NCBI RefSeq assembly: GCF_002608075.1
Contig: NZ_LAHA01000016.1
Coordinates: 54,404 to 118,403 of the forward strand
Length of the DNA: 64,000 nucleotides
Direction: 5' to 3'
Source: Nostoc linckia z4
Lineage (GTDB): Bacteria > Cyanobacteriota > Cyanobacteriia > Cyanobacteriales > Nostocaceae
Shown: piece after piece, positions 53,771-62,619 of the stretch
Layout of the letters: every line of letters begins with the position of its first letter
How positions within the stretch are numbered: the stretch's first letter is position 1
Notes under the pieces: model-generated
The model's database searches: none
What the model saw: the letters and a program-made list of their open reading frames with translations, nothing else
What the model was told of the DNA's origin: nothing
Position numbers and translations under genes: made by a program

Positions 53771-55033
53771 ATGATATCAGTTGGAATCGAAAGCATGAAT
53801 GCTTTTGGCGGTAGTGTCGTCCTTGATGTGATGGATCTGGCTCGTCATCGACAGCTAGATATGCGGCGGTTTGAAAATTTATTAATGAAGGAAAAAGCAG
53901 TTGCCCTCCCGTTTGAAGATCCCATCACTTTTGGGGTCAACGCTGCCAAACCTTTAATCGACTCTCTCTCAGAAGAGGAAAAAGGACAAATAGAATTGCT
54001 CATTACCTGCTCAGAATCAGGGATTGATTTCGGTAAATCCATTAGCGTCTACATTCATCAATACCTGGGTTTGAATCGATGCTGTCGCTTATTTGAGTTG
54101 AAACAAGCCTGCTATGCGGCAACTGCCGGACTACAAATGGCCCTTAATTTCATCCTCTCGCAAACATCACCGGGTGCTAAGGCGTTGGTTGTAGCCACCG
54201 ATATTTCCCGATTCGTTGTCACCGCCGGAGGTGAAGCACTCACCGATGACTGGTCTTATTTTGAGCCAAGTTCGGGTGCAGGGGCCGTAGCCATCCTGGT
54301 TAGTGACGACCCAAAGGTGTTTCAAGTCGATGTAGGCGCAAACGGCTATTACGGCTATGAAGTCATGGATACCTGCCGTCCCGTGCCAGACAGTGAATCG
54401 GGAGATGTCGATTTGTCTATGATGTCCTATCTCGACTGTTGCGAGAAGGCGTTTATTGAGTATCAAAAGCGAGTTTCAGGCGTAGACTATCAAAACACCT
54501 TTGGTTACTTAACATTCCACACGCCTTTTGGTGGCATGGTCAAAGGGGCACACCGGATGATGATGCGTAAGTTCACTCAGGTAAAGTCAAAGGATATTGA
54601 ACTTGACTTTAAGGGGCGAGTTGCACTAGGACTCCGCTATTGCCAACGGGTGGGCAATATTATGGGCGGAACGGTGATGTTATCTTTGTCCAGCACCATA
54701 GACAATGGTGATTTTACGACACCAAAGCGAGTGGGTTGCTTTTCCTACGGTTCGGGCTGTTGCTCCGAGTTCTACAGTGGCGTGGTGACAGCAAATGGAC
54801 AACAGTGGCAGCGTCAGTTTAATATTGGGGCGATGCTAGACCGACGCTATCGGATTTCCATTGAGGAATACGAAGACCTTTTCCAGGGCAATCGCAGTGT
54901 CAGGTTCGGAACGAGAAATGTAACTTTAGACCCCACGATGCTTGCGGGTATGCGATCGGCCTGGAAAGATAAACCATTGTTGACCTTACGCGAAATTCGA
55001 GAATTCCATCGTGAGTATGAATGGGTGAGCTAA
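53771..55033 (+). CDS. Hydroxymethylglutaryl-CoA synthase-like beta-branching enzyme (420 aa)
   Basis: HMGS homologue (PksG/CurD type) that adds the acetyl-ACP methyl carbon to a beta-keto thioester on the tandem ACPs of megasynthase 1, the first step of beta-branching. Starting at ATG 53771, preceded by an AGGA at 53761, the catalytic residues fall at Glu82 (TCSESG), Cys114 (KQACYAAT) and His250 (FHTPFG). As I recall the family, this is the numbering of the CurD catalytic triad, which supports this start over an in-frame upstream extension to 53717. It overlaps the next gene (ECH) by 13 bp. Confidence 0.94.
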   Translation: MISVGIESMNAFGGSVVLDVMDLARHRQLDMRRFENLLMKEKAVALPFEDPITFGVNAAKPLIDSLSEEEKGQIELLITCSESGIDFGKSISVYIHQYLGLNRCCRLFELKQACYAATAGLQMALNFILSQTSPGAKALVVATDISRFVVTAGGEALTDDWSYFEPSSGAGAVAILVSDDPKVFQVDVGANGYYGYEVMDTCRPVPDSESGDVDLSMMSYLDCCEKAFIEYQKRVSGVDYQNTFGYLTFHTPFGGMVKGAHRMMMRKFTQVKSKDIELDFKGRVALGLRYCQRVGNIMGGTVMLSLSSTIDNGDFTTPKRVGCFSYGSGCCSEFYSGVVTANGQQWQRQFNIGAMLDRRYRISIEEYEDLFQGNRSVRFGTRNVTLDPTMLAGMRSAWKDKPLLTLREIREFHREYEWVS

Positions 55034-55809
55034 CGTATCAAACTATCAACGTCCGGTTTCAGGGGCCAATTTGTCGCATTCAGCTGTGTCAGTCAGATTC
55101 CGAGAATGCGATTACCAACCAGCTCGTCACCGAACTTACAGATGTCCTTGCCATTTGTGAAAATAGAACTAGAGAGAATTCACAAGCAGTTTGTGTCGTT
55201 GTCATTGAGGGACTGCCGGATGTTTTCTGTACTGGTGCAGACTTTCGCCAGATCGCTGAACAAAATGATACTGCGGGGAGGGTCGATGCTGAACGCTTGT
55301 ACCATTTATGGATGCAGCTGGCGATCGCTTCATTTGTCACAATTGCCCATGTGCGAGGTAGGGTGCGTGCTGGTGGAGTGGGATTTGTTGCCGCCTGCGA
55401 CATCGTACTAGCGGATGAATCAGCAACTTTCGCGCTTTCAGAACTCATGTTCGGTGTGTTTCCCGCCTGTGTATTACCATTTCTAATTCGCAAAGTGGGC
55501 GTGCAAAAATCTCATTACATGACGTTGACTACCATGCCGATTTCAGTCCAGGATGCATCCGCCAGTGGTTTGGTGGATGCTTATTCTCAAGACAGCGAAT
55601 CTCTGTTACGTAAACATCTGATTCGTCTCAGCCGACTGTCGAATTCAGCCGTATCTGAGTATAAAAAATATATGCACCAGCTAAACGATATCCTGATGCG
55701 ATCGCGATCGTTGGCAGTTTCCACAAACGAGCAGTTGTTCTCCTCTCAAGAGAATCTCGACAAAATTCGGAGATACGTTAACGAAGGAAAATTTCCTTGG
55801 GAGCCATAG
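55021..55809 (+). CDS. Enoyl-CoA hydratase/isomerase family, probable ECH1 dehydratase of the HMGS cassette (262 aa)
   Basis: Crotonase-fold protein of the PksH/CurE type, which dehydrates the HMG-ACP adduct to the methylglutaconyl intermediate. The oxyanion-hole segments FCTGADF and RVRAGGVGFVAACD are present. The decarboxylating partner (ECH2) is not a separate gene here but appears to be the ECH domain inside megasynthase 1 (about 10860-11640). The start codon overlaps the end of HMGS. Confidence 0.9.
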   Translation: MGELTYQTINVRFQGPICRIQLCQSDSENAITNQLVTELTDVLAICENRTRENSQAVCVVVIEGLPDVFCTGADFRQIAEQNDTAGRVDAERLYHLWMQLAIASFVTIAHVRGRVRAGGVGFVAACDIVLADESATFALSELMFGVFPACVLPFLIRKVGVQKSHYMTLTTMPISVQDASASGLVDAYSQDSESLLRKHLIRLSRLSNSAVSEYKKYMHQLNDILMRSRSLAVSTNEQLFSSQENLDKIRRYVNEGKFPWEP

Positions 55810-56055
55810 TATTATCCGATATCTGCAAAAACGACTTTTATTTATTAGGAATACACTATTTTAGTATTCTGTCAATAGACCTCTTGGCATTTGTCCGGGA
55901 AAAGGCGAAAAAAACTCAAAATCCTTTCCCTTTACCCTTTACCCTTTACCCTTTCCCCTTTCCCCTTTACCCTTTCCCCTTTCCCCTTTCCCCTCTCTTG
56001 CAAAAATATCTTTTTGCAATAAGTCCAATGTATAATTCTACCAATTTAATTGACA
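55810..56055. repeat. Heptamer tandem repeat and hairpin upstream of the trans-AT gene
   Basis: Spacer between the ECH and AT genes. About ten tandem CCCTTTA/CCCTTTC-type heptamers run from 55923 to 55994. They are followed by a hairpin with 9-bp arms TTGCAAAAA (55998-56006) and TTTTTGCAA (56011-56019) around a 4-base loop. Upstream, a GGGAAAAGG word matches the other end of element 4 in megasynthase 2, so this is an intergenic member of the same composite family. Reading frames through it are artefacts of the repeat. It may affect transcription into the AT gene. Confidence 0.8.
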
Positions 56056-57255
56056 ATGATTACTTATCTTTTCCCTGGGCAGGGTTCACAAACAAAAGGA
56101 ATGGGAAAACAACTGTTCGCAATATTTCCAGAGGAAACGGAAATTGCCAGTGACATTCTTGGGTATTCAATAGTTACATTGTGTACAGAAGATCCAAACA
56201 ACCATCTCGATCGAACACAATTCACTCAACCGGCGCTTTTTGTCGTTAATGCGCTGTCCTACAAACTGCGTCTAGCCGAATCTGGAAAGTTACCTAATTT
56301 TTTAGCTGGTCACAGTCTGGGTGAATACAACGCACTCCACAGTTCAGGAGCCTTTTCCTTTGAAGATGGTATTCGCCTAGTTGCAAAGCGCGGGGAACTC
56401 ATGAGCCGTACACTCAATGGTGCGATGGGAGCTGTAATTGGCCCTGCGGCAGCCGACATTCGGACAATGTTAGACTTTCATGGACTGTCAGCAGTTTACA
56501 TTGCAAACTACAATTCCCCACACCAAACCATTGTATCGGGTCTGAAAGCAGATATCGAGAAATCCAAGCAAGTCCTAGTAGATGAGGGAGCGATTTTCAT
56601 TCCTCTCAACACAAGTGGGGCGTTTCACTCTCCCTATATGGTTTCTGCAAGAGAAGAGTTTGCGCGGTATCTGGAAAACTTTTCTTTTTCAAAACTGACG
56701 ATTCCTGTGGTCTGCAACGTCAATGCACGACCCTATCGACAAGAAGAGATTGCATCCCAGTTAGCAGATCACATTACATCTCCTGTGCGCTGGTCTGAAA
56801 GCATCGGTTATCTGCTGTCCCAAAATGAAATGGAGTTTGAGGAACTAGGTGTCGGTAGAATTTTAACCAAGTTAATGCCAAGTATCAGACGAGAATATCA
56901 AGGGCAGCCAGACAATACTGCAAAAAATCCTCATATTCAAGATAATAATCAAGTCGATTCTTCCTTAGCAAGTCAGTTCTCTATAAAAGGCGATCGCACC
57001 GATGAACGTTCCAGCCAATTTAATACCCAGTTTACTGTAGATAAAGAGAAACTAGCAGCCCAGGCGCGAAAAAAAGTCGATCGCTGGAATCGCTTGTACC
57101 CAGTTGGTACAAAAGTACGCATTCCTGGATATGACATGGAATTGACGACCTGCACTCCGGCTGTGATTCTCTTTAGACATCGAGCAGCCGTTTATATGGA
57201 AGATTACAACGGCTATTTTGCTTTAGACGAAATATCATCACCCGCCGAGCGGTGA
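56056..57255 (+). CDS. Free-standing (trans-acting) acyltransferase, probably malonyl-specific (399 aa)
   Basis: FabD-like AT expected to load malonyl units onto the AT-less modules of the two megasynthases. It shows FPGQGSQ near the N-terminus, Ser87 in GHSLGEYNA, and His191 in GAFHSPYM. ATG 56056 gives the typical MITYLFPGQ start; an upstream TTG at 56050 is less likely. Residues 1-280 complete the AT. Residues ~281-399 are an extension: a polar linker, then a compact segment (RLYPVGTKVRIPG...YNGYFALDEI) that looks like a small beta-barrel. It is the only trans-AT gene in the window, so it probably serves every AT-less module. Confidence 0.92.
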   Translation: MITYLFPGQGSQTKGMGKQLFAIFPEETEIASDILGYSIVTLCTEDPNNHLDRTQFTQPALFVVNALSYKLRLAESGKLPNFLAGHSLGEYNALHSSGAFSFEDGIRLVAKRGELMSRTLNGAMGAVIGPAAADIRTMLDFHGLSAVYIANYNSPHQTIVSGLKADIEKSKQVLVDEGAIFIPLNTSGAFHSPYMVSAREEFARYLENFSFSKLTIPVVCNVNARPYRQEEIASQLADHITSPVRWSESIGYLLSQNEMEFEELGVGRILTKLMPSIRREYQGQPDNTAKNPHIQDNNQVDSSLASQFSIKGDRTDERSSQFNTQFTVDKEKLAAQARKKVDRWNRLYPVGTKVRIPGYDMELTTCTPAVILFRHRAAVYMEDYNGYFALDEISSPAER

Positions 57256-57309
57256 TAGTGGCTTAAAAAGAAGACTGCTCACACTAAAGACAAAAAAAAT
57301 TTTGGGGCG

Positions 57310-58401
57310 ATGTATGTATCCTCAGCACAACAGACTTGTAATAATGTTGCGGAAGCTTTTAAGTCATTCCAAGAACTAACAAAACTTTGGAAACGCGGAG
57401 AGATTCAAGATAAGCCATCACTACCTAGATATCGCAAAACTGGATTATTTACAGTCACTTATCCTAAACGTTGGCTAAAGTTGACGGAAGAAGGTATTAG
57501 GATTCCATTAGGCAACCAGGTTAAAGCTTGGTTTGGCATTGATGCAATCTACTTGCCAATGCCATCTAACTTAAAGTGGGAGGATATCAAGGAACTCAGG
57601 ATATTGCCCAGAAATAGATGTTTTTACGCTGAATTTGTTTACCCTGTTGAAGATGTCAAATCTCAATTAGATACAAGCAGGGTACTAGGGATTGATCGTG
57701 GAATCGATAACTGGCTAACTTGCGTTAGTAATGTAGGTACAAGTTTTATCATTGACGGAAGACATCTTAAATCTCTTAATCAATGGTATAACAAGCTAGT
57801 ATCCAAACTTAAAGAGAACAAAGGGCAAGGTTTTTGGTCTAAACAACTAGCTGCAATTACAGAAAAGCGTAATCGCCGGATGAAAGATGCTGTTAATAAA
57901 GCAGCAAGAATTGTAATTAACTACTGTCTATCAAATAGCATTGGTCGAATTGTTTTTGGATGGAACGAAAGACAAAAACATAGTGCAAATATGGGACGTA
58001 AGGTTAATCAGAAATTTGTCCAAATTCCCACAGCCAAACTTAAAGAACGTATTTCTCAACTCGGTCAACAATATGGAATTGATTTTGTAGAAACTGAAGA
58101 AGCGAATACTTCTGCTGCATCGTTTGTAGATGGTGACAGTCTCCCAAAACATGGCGAAAAACCCTCATGGTGGAAGTCATCAGGCAAGCGAATAAAACGC
58201 GGATTATTTCGTACTGCAAATAATTGGTATATAAATGCTGATTGCAACGGTGCTGCAAACTGCATTGCAAAAGTAGCGGCAACATTGGGAATTAATCTCA
58301 GTGGAGTTAGTAGAGGCGCTTTGACAACGCCATTAAGAGTTCGTTTGTGGACTCTTAAGAATCCCCCGACTTTTTGTTTAAATGAGCGCAGCGAAATTTA
58401 A
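57310..58401 (+). pseudogene. tnpB: TnpB (IS200/IS605 OrfB-like) nuclease gene, 5'-truncated (363 codons)
   Basis: RuvC-like RNA-guided nuclease/transposase accessory of IS200/IS605-type elements. RuvC landmarks are GIDRGIDN, the Glu region VETEEANTSAASF, and the final Asp region INADCNGAANC. The usual CxxC zinc-finger cysteines are absent, as in one cyanobacterial TnpB subtype. The reading frame opens at 57259 after a stop, and the protein begins well inside the family's N-terminal region, so roughly 70-80 residues appear to be missing. No TnpA gene is adjacent. The stop codon lies inside a long palindrome that looks like the element's right end. It is inserted between the AT and P450 genes of the locus. 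Confidence 0.75.
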
Positions 58402-58412
58402 ACAGTCGGGGG
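58363..58412. repeat. Palindromic right end of the TnpB element
   Basis: CCCCCGACT (58363-58371) pairs with AGTCGGGGG (58404-58412), and inside them TGTTTAAAT pairs with ATTTAAACA. This gives a long imperfect hairpin around a GAGCGCAGCGA apex. Subterminal hairpins are the recognition structures of IS200/IS605 elements, and the 3' end of tnpB commonly yields the guide (omega/re) RNA, so both functions are possible here. Confidence 0.7.
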
Positions 58413-58593
58413 AGTGTTAAGGCTATTGTTTGACTCAAGGAGATCGTGTAGAATCACGCAGTGTCTCGAAGCCATCCACCCATCATTTCATCAAATCACC
58501 GCGCTGAACAATGATAGAGTCAGATTTATTCTTCTGGGTCTAAATATAGCACGCAGTTACTTTCACATAGGTCAATCTTGGGGAGTGAACTAA
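58413..58593 (+). promoter_or_regulatory. Leader/promoter region of the P450 gene
   Basis: A 181-bp spacer after the TnpB element. It contains a strong ribosome binding site, GGGGAG at 58580-58585, eight bases before the ATG at 58594. No clear terminator or repeat is visible; promoter elements cannot be assigned with confidence. Confidence 0.5.
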
Positions 58594-59979
58594 ATGAAAC
58601 ATAATCTGTCAGATAGCCTTGAAAATCCTTCCTCTTTGAAATCAGGAGATCCGATGCAACTTCCACCTGTACTCAAAGGGGGGTGGCCGATTATTGGGCA
58701 TCTTCCAGAATTTATGCAGGACAAAGGTGCTCTGTTTTACAAGGGCTATCAGGAGTTAGGTAATGTATTTACTGTTAAAATACCCCAACCGATAGTGGTG
58801 GTCACTGGTAGCGAATACCATCAATGGTTTTACAACGAAACTGACAAAAGCTTAAATATCGCCAAGGGCTATGAAATCCTGAAATATGCCATAGGTGAAA
58901 TATTCCTTACCGCCTCAAAGGAGCAGTACAAAAAGCATCGCATTTTTCTACCGATCATCTTCGGCAGAGAACGTAGCTTGGGCTACTTAAATGCCATGAA
59001 CTACGAAGTTGATGTCTGGCTCGATGGTTTAGGGGAGTCGGGCGAGATGGATATTATGGAGGAGATGCGCCTAGTAACGCGGTCTATTGCTGGGCACGCC
59101 TTTGCTGGAGCAAATTTCCGAGATGAATTAGGTTCGGAATTTTGGGAAGCATATTCAGATATTGCCAAGTCCGTGAGCATCATCTTACCACCTAACTGGC
59201 CACTGCCTAGATATAAACGTCGCGATCGCGGTAGGGCAAAGATCCGAAGTATTCTAGGTCGCCTTTGCCAACAACGTCGTCAAGCTCCTGATGCCTACGA
59301 CGATGTAATATCTTTGTTACTCAATACTCCTTTGGACGATGGCACTTACCTCGACGATCAAAAGGCGGCAGACCTATGGCTGGGTCTGATATTTGCCGGA
59401 AATGATACCACCGCACGGCAAGCCGCCTGGTGTGTTCTCCTCACCCTCCAACACCCAAACATTTTGGCACGCTTACAAACTGAAGTTGAGGTTCTAAATG
59501 ACAACATTGATGCTATGAGCTTTAGAAGCTTGCCACTAACCTTCCAAGTAATTGATGAGACTGTAAGGCTGAAACCTTCCGCAGATATGCTGCTGCGGGT
59601 TACTGAACAGGACGTTGAAGTCGGGGATTATCAAATTCCCGCAGGTTGGCGTGTGGTTATAGCCGCCGGAAGTTCCCATTATCTAGAAAGCAAATTTAGT
59701 AATCCACCTCTTTTTGACCCCGATCGCTTTAGCAAAGAACGGAGCGAAGCTAAAGACCAGTATGCTATTATGGGGTTCGGCGGAGGTGGGCGTAAATGTC
59801 CAGGGATGAACTTTGCCAAAAATGAGATGGCCATCATCCTCGCAAAGTTGCTACGCAACTATGATTTAACTCTACTCACACCAAACCCAAAGACAATCAG
59901 CGTACTCGGCGGTGCGCCTCGTCCATCACCCACGCGCATCAGTTATCAACGAAAAAGATCGCCAGTACATCCGATGTAA
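58594..59979 (+). CDS. Cytochrome P450 (CYP51-like fold class), probable tailoring oxidase (461 aa)
   Basis: Haem-thiolate monooxygenase. The oxygen-binding I-helix reads FAGNDTTA, the K-helix ExxR is in DETVRLKP, and the haem loop is FGGGGRKCPG with Cys402 as iron ligand. The proline-rich N-terminal segment LPPVLKGGWPIIGHLPEF resembles CYP51 and related families; no N-terminal membrane anchor is evident. P450s accompany several cyanobacterial trans-AT loci. Candidate reactions here are hydroxylation, or oxidation next to the amide nitrogen. No ferredoxin or reductase gene is adjacent, so redox partners would come from elsewhere. It is separated from the PKS genes only by the TnpB insertion. 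Confidence 0.92.
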   Translation: MKHNLSDSLENPSSLKSGDPMQLPPVLKGGWPIIGHLPEFMQDKGALFYKGYQELGNVFTVKIPQPIVVVTGSEYHQWFYNETDKSLNIAKGYEILKYAIGEIFLTASKEQYKKHRIFLPIIFGRERSLGYLNAMNYEVDVWLDGLGESGEMDIMEEMRLVTRSIAGHAFAGANFRDELGSEFWEAYSDIAKSVSIILPPNWPLPRYKRRDRGRAKIRSILGRLCQQRRQAPDAYDDVISLLLNTPLDDGTYLDDQKAADLWLGLIFAGNDTTARQAAWCVLLTLQHPNILARLQTEVEVLNDNIDAMSFRSLPLTFQVIDETVRLKPSADMLLRVTEQDVEVGDYQIPAGWRVVIAAGSSHYLESKFSNPPLFDPDRFSKERSEAKDQYAIMGFGGGGRKCPGMNFAKNEMAIILAKLLRNYDLTLLTPNPKTISVLGGAPRPSPTRISYQRKRSPVHPM

Positions 59980-60038
59980 TTAAACTGAGAAAATTAAATT
60001 CAGTATATCGGTGCTAGTCGTTCGGAACCCCATAAAAA

Positions 60039-60248
60039 GGAGTCAGAATTCAGGAGTCAGAATTCAGGAGTCAGAATTCAGGAGTCAGAATTCAGGAGTC
60101 AGAATTCAGGAGTCAGAATTCAGGAGTCAGAATTCAGGAGTCAGAATTCAGGAGTTAGAATTCAGGAGTCAGAATTCAGGAGTTAGAATTCAGGAGTCAG
60201 AATTCAGGAGTCAGAATTCAGGAGTCAGAATTCAGGAGTTAGAATTCA
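60039..60248. repeat. Minisatellite: 15 tandem copies of a 14-bp unit
   Basis: Fifteen uninterrupted copies of GGAGTCAGAATTCA. Copies 9, 11 and 15 have a single C-to-T change (GGAGTTAGAATTCA); the rest are identical. Every unit contains GAATTC. A partial unit follows to about 60258. The 14-bp period is not a multiple of three, and the 89-codon open frame through it is a by-product of the repeat, not a gene. Confidence 0.97.
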
Positions 60249-60675
60249 GAATTCAGAATACTCTAGCCATGAAGGGATAGAGTTTTAAATGAGTGAAAAA
60301 AATTTCATACTAGTTTCGCGCTACTTGCGGGCGTTATATCATGTCCGCATAATTAGCGATGATTTCCACAGCCATTGCACCCCACACGCCAGATGCTCCA
60401 CTTGGGGAGACCCCAAGACCGCACTGGCTCCCCTTAATTCCCTCCCCGCAGGCTCTGAGGGCAGACAAAGCGTAGCTTTGGCTCTTTGGGGTTTTTCGGA
60501 TTTAATAAGTAATCAAACTGACATGATATTAGCGCAGCGGGATGTTCGCGGTAGCGTCTCGTAAAAAAGTACGGTTTTTATACCAATATTCATTACCCAG
60601 TCATACTGAATTCATACTGAATTCTGACTCCTGAGTTCTGAATTCTGTTCAATAAATTAAGCTAAATTGAGACTG
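60249..60675. repeat. Repeat-rich spacer before the amidotransferase gene, with inverted minisatellite units
   Basis: No convincing gene. The region 60380-60500 is a mosaic of interspersed cyanobacterial repeats. At 60618-60631 there is one exact reverse-complement copy of the upstream 14-bp unit (TGAATTCTGACTCC), flanked by degenerate units to about 60648. The minisatellite and this block therefore form inverted repeats around ~370 bp. The promoter of the amidotransferase gene must lie here or upstream. Confidence 0.75.
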
Positions 60676-62619
60676 ATGTGTGGAATTGTTGCATTTTTAT
60701 CAAAACAGGAACCAATTTCCCAAGAGGCATTGAAACGGGCAACCCAAAGCTTACACCATCGGGGGCCAGACGGACAAAATTATTGGATTTCTCCCAATCA
60801 ACGAGTTGGATTAGGTCATGCCCGACTCAGCATTATTGACCTAACAACCGGGGAACAGCCCATTGCTAACGAAGAAGAGAACCTGCACATTGTTGTTAAT
60901 GGGGAATTTTACGACTTTGAACAGATACAAGCTGACTTGAAACGATGGGGATATCGACTTCGTACCCGCTCTGACAGTGAAATTGCCCTTCATCTCTACG
61001 ACGAGTTTGGTACACAATGCTTACAGCGTTTGCGAGGCGAATTTGCGTTTGTGCTGTGGGATGAACGCAATCAAGTGCTATTTGCGGCTCGCGATCGCTT
61101 TGGCATTAAGCCACTCTATTATACAGTAAATGGTGGTACTCTTTATTTAGCATCCGAAGTCAAGGCTTTATTTGCAGCAGGTGTGCCTGCTCGTTGGAAC
61201 CCAGAGTCTTTTTTCCAATACAACAGCGCTGTACTAGAAGCAGATCGTACTTTATTTCAAGACATTTATGAGGTTCCCCCTGGTCATTTTCTGCTGGCTT
61301 CGCACTCTGGCTGGCAACTGATCCGCTACTGGGATTTTAATTATCCCCGCATCAACGAGCCTGTTACTCAATATAGTGAAGGCGAATACATTGAAAAACT
61401 TCGCTACACATTGGACGAAGCGATTCGACTCCGCTTGTGGGCTGATGTACCAGTTGGCTGCTATCTCAGCGGTGGTATCGATTCGTCTACTGTGTTGGGA
61501 ATGGCAGCTAGACATACCTCTGGCTCGATACAGGCATTTACTATCGCCTTCGATCAACCCCCTTATGACGAACAAGCTTTCGCTCGTGAGACAGTTGAAC
61601 ACGTCGGGGCAAATCTTCATATTCTTCCAGTCAGCCAATCCGATCTCGTCAGCAACTTTGCCGATGCCGTTTATTACGGTGAGAGGCTTTCCAACACTAT
61701 CTCCACTGCTGGCAAATATCTATTGAGCAAAGCGACGCGAGATATGGGTTACAAAGTTGTACTTACGGGTGAAGGTTCTGACGAAATCTTCGGAGGATAT
61801 GTCGCTATGCGTGAGGATATGTTGCTCTACAATCGAGAAGGACAAGATGAGCAAACTGTACAGCAGCTATTAGCTCAATTGCAATTGCACAATCCAACTT
61901 CTGCGCTTTTATTAGAAACTAATGCATCAGAAATGCCTTTAAAGGGAGTGCAGCGGACTTTAGGTTTTGTACCAACTTGGCTCAAAAATGTTTCAGTTGG
62001 ACTGATGAAAGCTGGTATAAAGAAACTTGACCCTTTTTATACCCCTGCATTTGCGGCTTTTGTGGCAGAACGCGATGCCTTTAAAATTTTTTTAAATCGC
62101 TTAGATGTACAGGGTCAACTAACTGGGCGGGAACCCGTCAATCAATCCCTTTATTTGTGGTCTAAAACGGTTTTGCCAAACTACGTTTTGAGAATGCTGG
62201 GCGATGGTGTAGAAATGGCACATTCTATTGAGGGGCGTCTGCCATTTCTTGACCATCATGTAGTTGAATTAGTGCGCGATTTTCCTGTTTCACTCAAAAT
62301 CCGTGGTGCAACCGAAAAATATGTGCTGCGAGAAGCGGCACGCCCTTTCTTGACAGACACGATGTATCATCGTAAAAAGCACTCGTATTCTTCTCCGCCT
62401 TATGCTCTGCAAAGCAATCAGCCATTGCAAGAACTACTACAGGATACTCTGCGAGGCGAGGTGATGAAATCACTACCGTTCTACGACCAAAAAGCAGTTA
62501 TTACACTCCTAGATCGACTGCCCGAAATGGATGACAGTAAACGTACTCAAGTAACTTTTACTCTGACAGGAATGGTGAGTGCTTGTATTTTACAAGAACG
62601 GTTTAAACTTATGGGATAA
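60676..62619 (+). CDS. Asparagine synthase-like glutamine amidotransferase (647 aa)
   Basis: Two-domain enzyme of the AsnB family: an N-terminal class II glutaminase that releases ammonia, and a C-terminal ATP-pyrophosphatase domain that activates a carboxylate for amidation. ATG 60676 is chosen because it places the catalytic Cys directly after Met (MCGIVAF), as required for this Ntn hydrolase; a TTG at 60667 would bury it. The PP-loop is SGGIDSS (from residue 265) and LTGEGSDEIFGGY follows. Length is normal (600-660 aa). Paralogues of this family act as terminal amidases in several polyketide pathways, so it may convert a released carboxylic acid to an amide. It may equally be a primary-metabolism asparagine synthetase that marks the cluster edge. 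Confidence 0.9.
   Translation: MCGIVAFLSKQEPISQEALKRATQSLHHRGPDGQNYWISPNQRVGLGHARLSIIDLTTGEQPIANEEENLHIVVNGEFYDFEQIQADLKRWGYRLRTRSDSEIALHLYDEFGTQCLQRLRGEFAFVLWDERNQVLFAARDRFGIKPLYYTVNGGTLYLASEVKALFAAGVPARWNPESFFQYNSAVLEADRTLFQDIYEVPPGHFLLASHSGWQLIRYWDFNYPRINEPVTQYSEGEYIEKLRYTLDEAIRLRLWADVPVGCYLSGGIDSSTVLGMAARHTSGSIQAFTIAFDQPPYDEQAFARETVEHVGANLHILPVSQSDLVSNFADAVYYGERLSNTISTAGKYLLSKATRDMGYKVVLTGEGSDEIFGGYVAMREDMLLYNREGQDEQTVQQLLAQLQLHNPTSALLLETNASEMPLKGVQRTLGFVPTWLKNVSVGLMKAGIKKLDPFYTPAFAAFVAERDAFKIFLNRLDVQGQLTGREPVNQSLYLWSKTVLPNYVLRMLGDGVEMAHSIEGRLPFLDHHVVELVRDFPVSLKIRGATEKYVLREAARPFLTDTMYHRKKHSYSSPPYALQSNQPLQELLQDTLRGEVMKSLPFYDQKAVITLLDRLPEMDDSKRTQVTFTLTGMVSACILQERFKLMG

Noticed and set aside
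55797..56153. Open frame of 118 codons between ECH and AT
   Set aside because: Its sequence is the translated CCCTTTA/C heptamer repeat and it overlaps the start of the real AT gene in another frame.
60039..60258. Possible CRISPR array
   Set aside because: The 14-bp units are directly adjacent with no spacers and no cas genes are present, so it is a minisatellite.
60011..60280. Open frame of 89 codons through the 14-bp repeat
   Set aside because: It is the translation of a 14-bp tandem repeat with no start context or homology pattern; the period shifts frame and simply lacks stops.
60289..60564. Open frame of 91 codons before the amidotransferase
   Set aside because: It runs through interspersed repeat fragments, shows no recognisable protein features and has no ribosome binding site.
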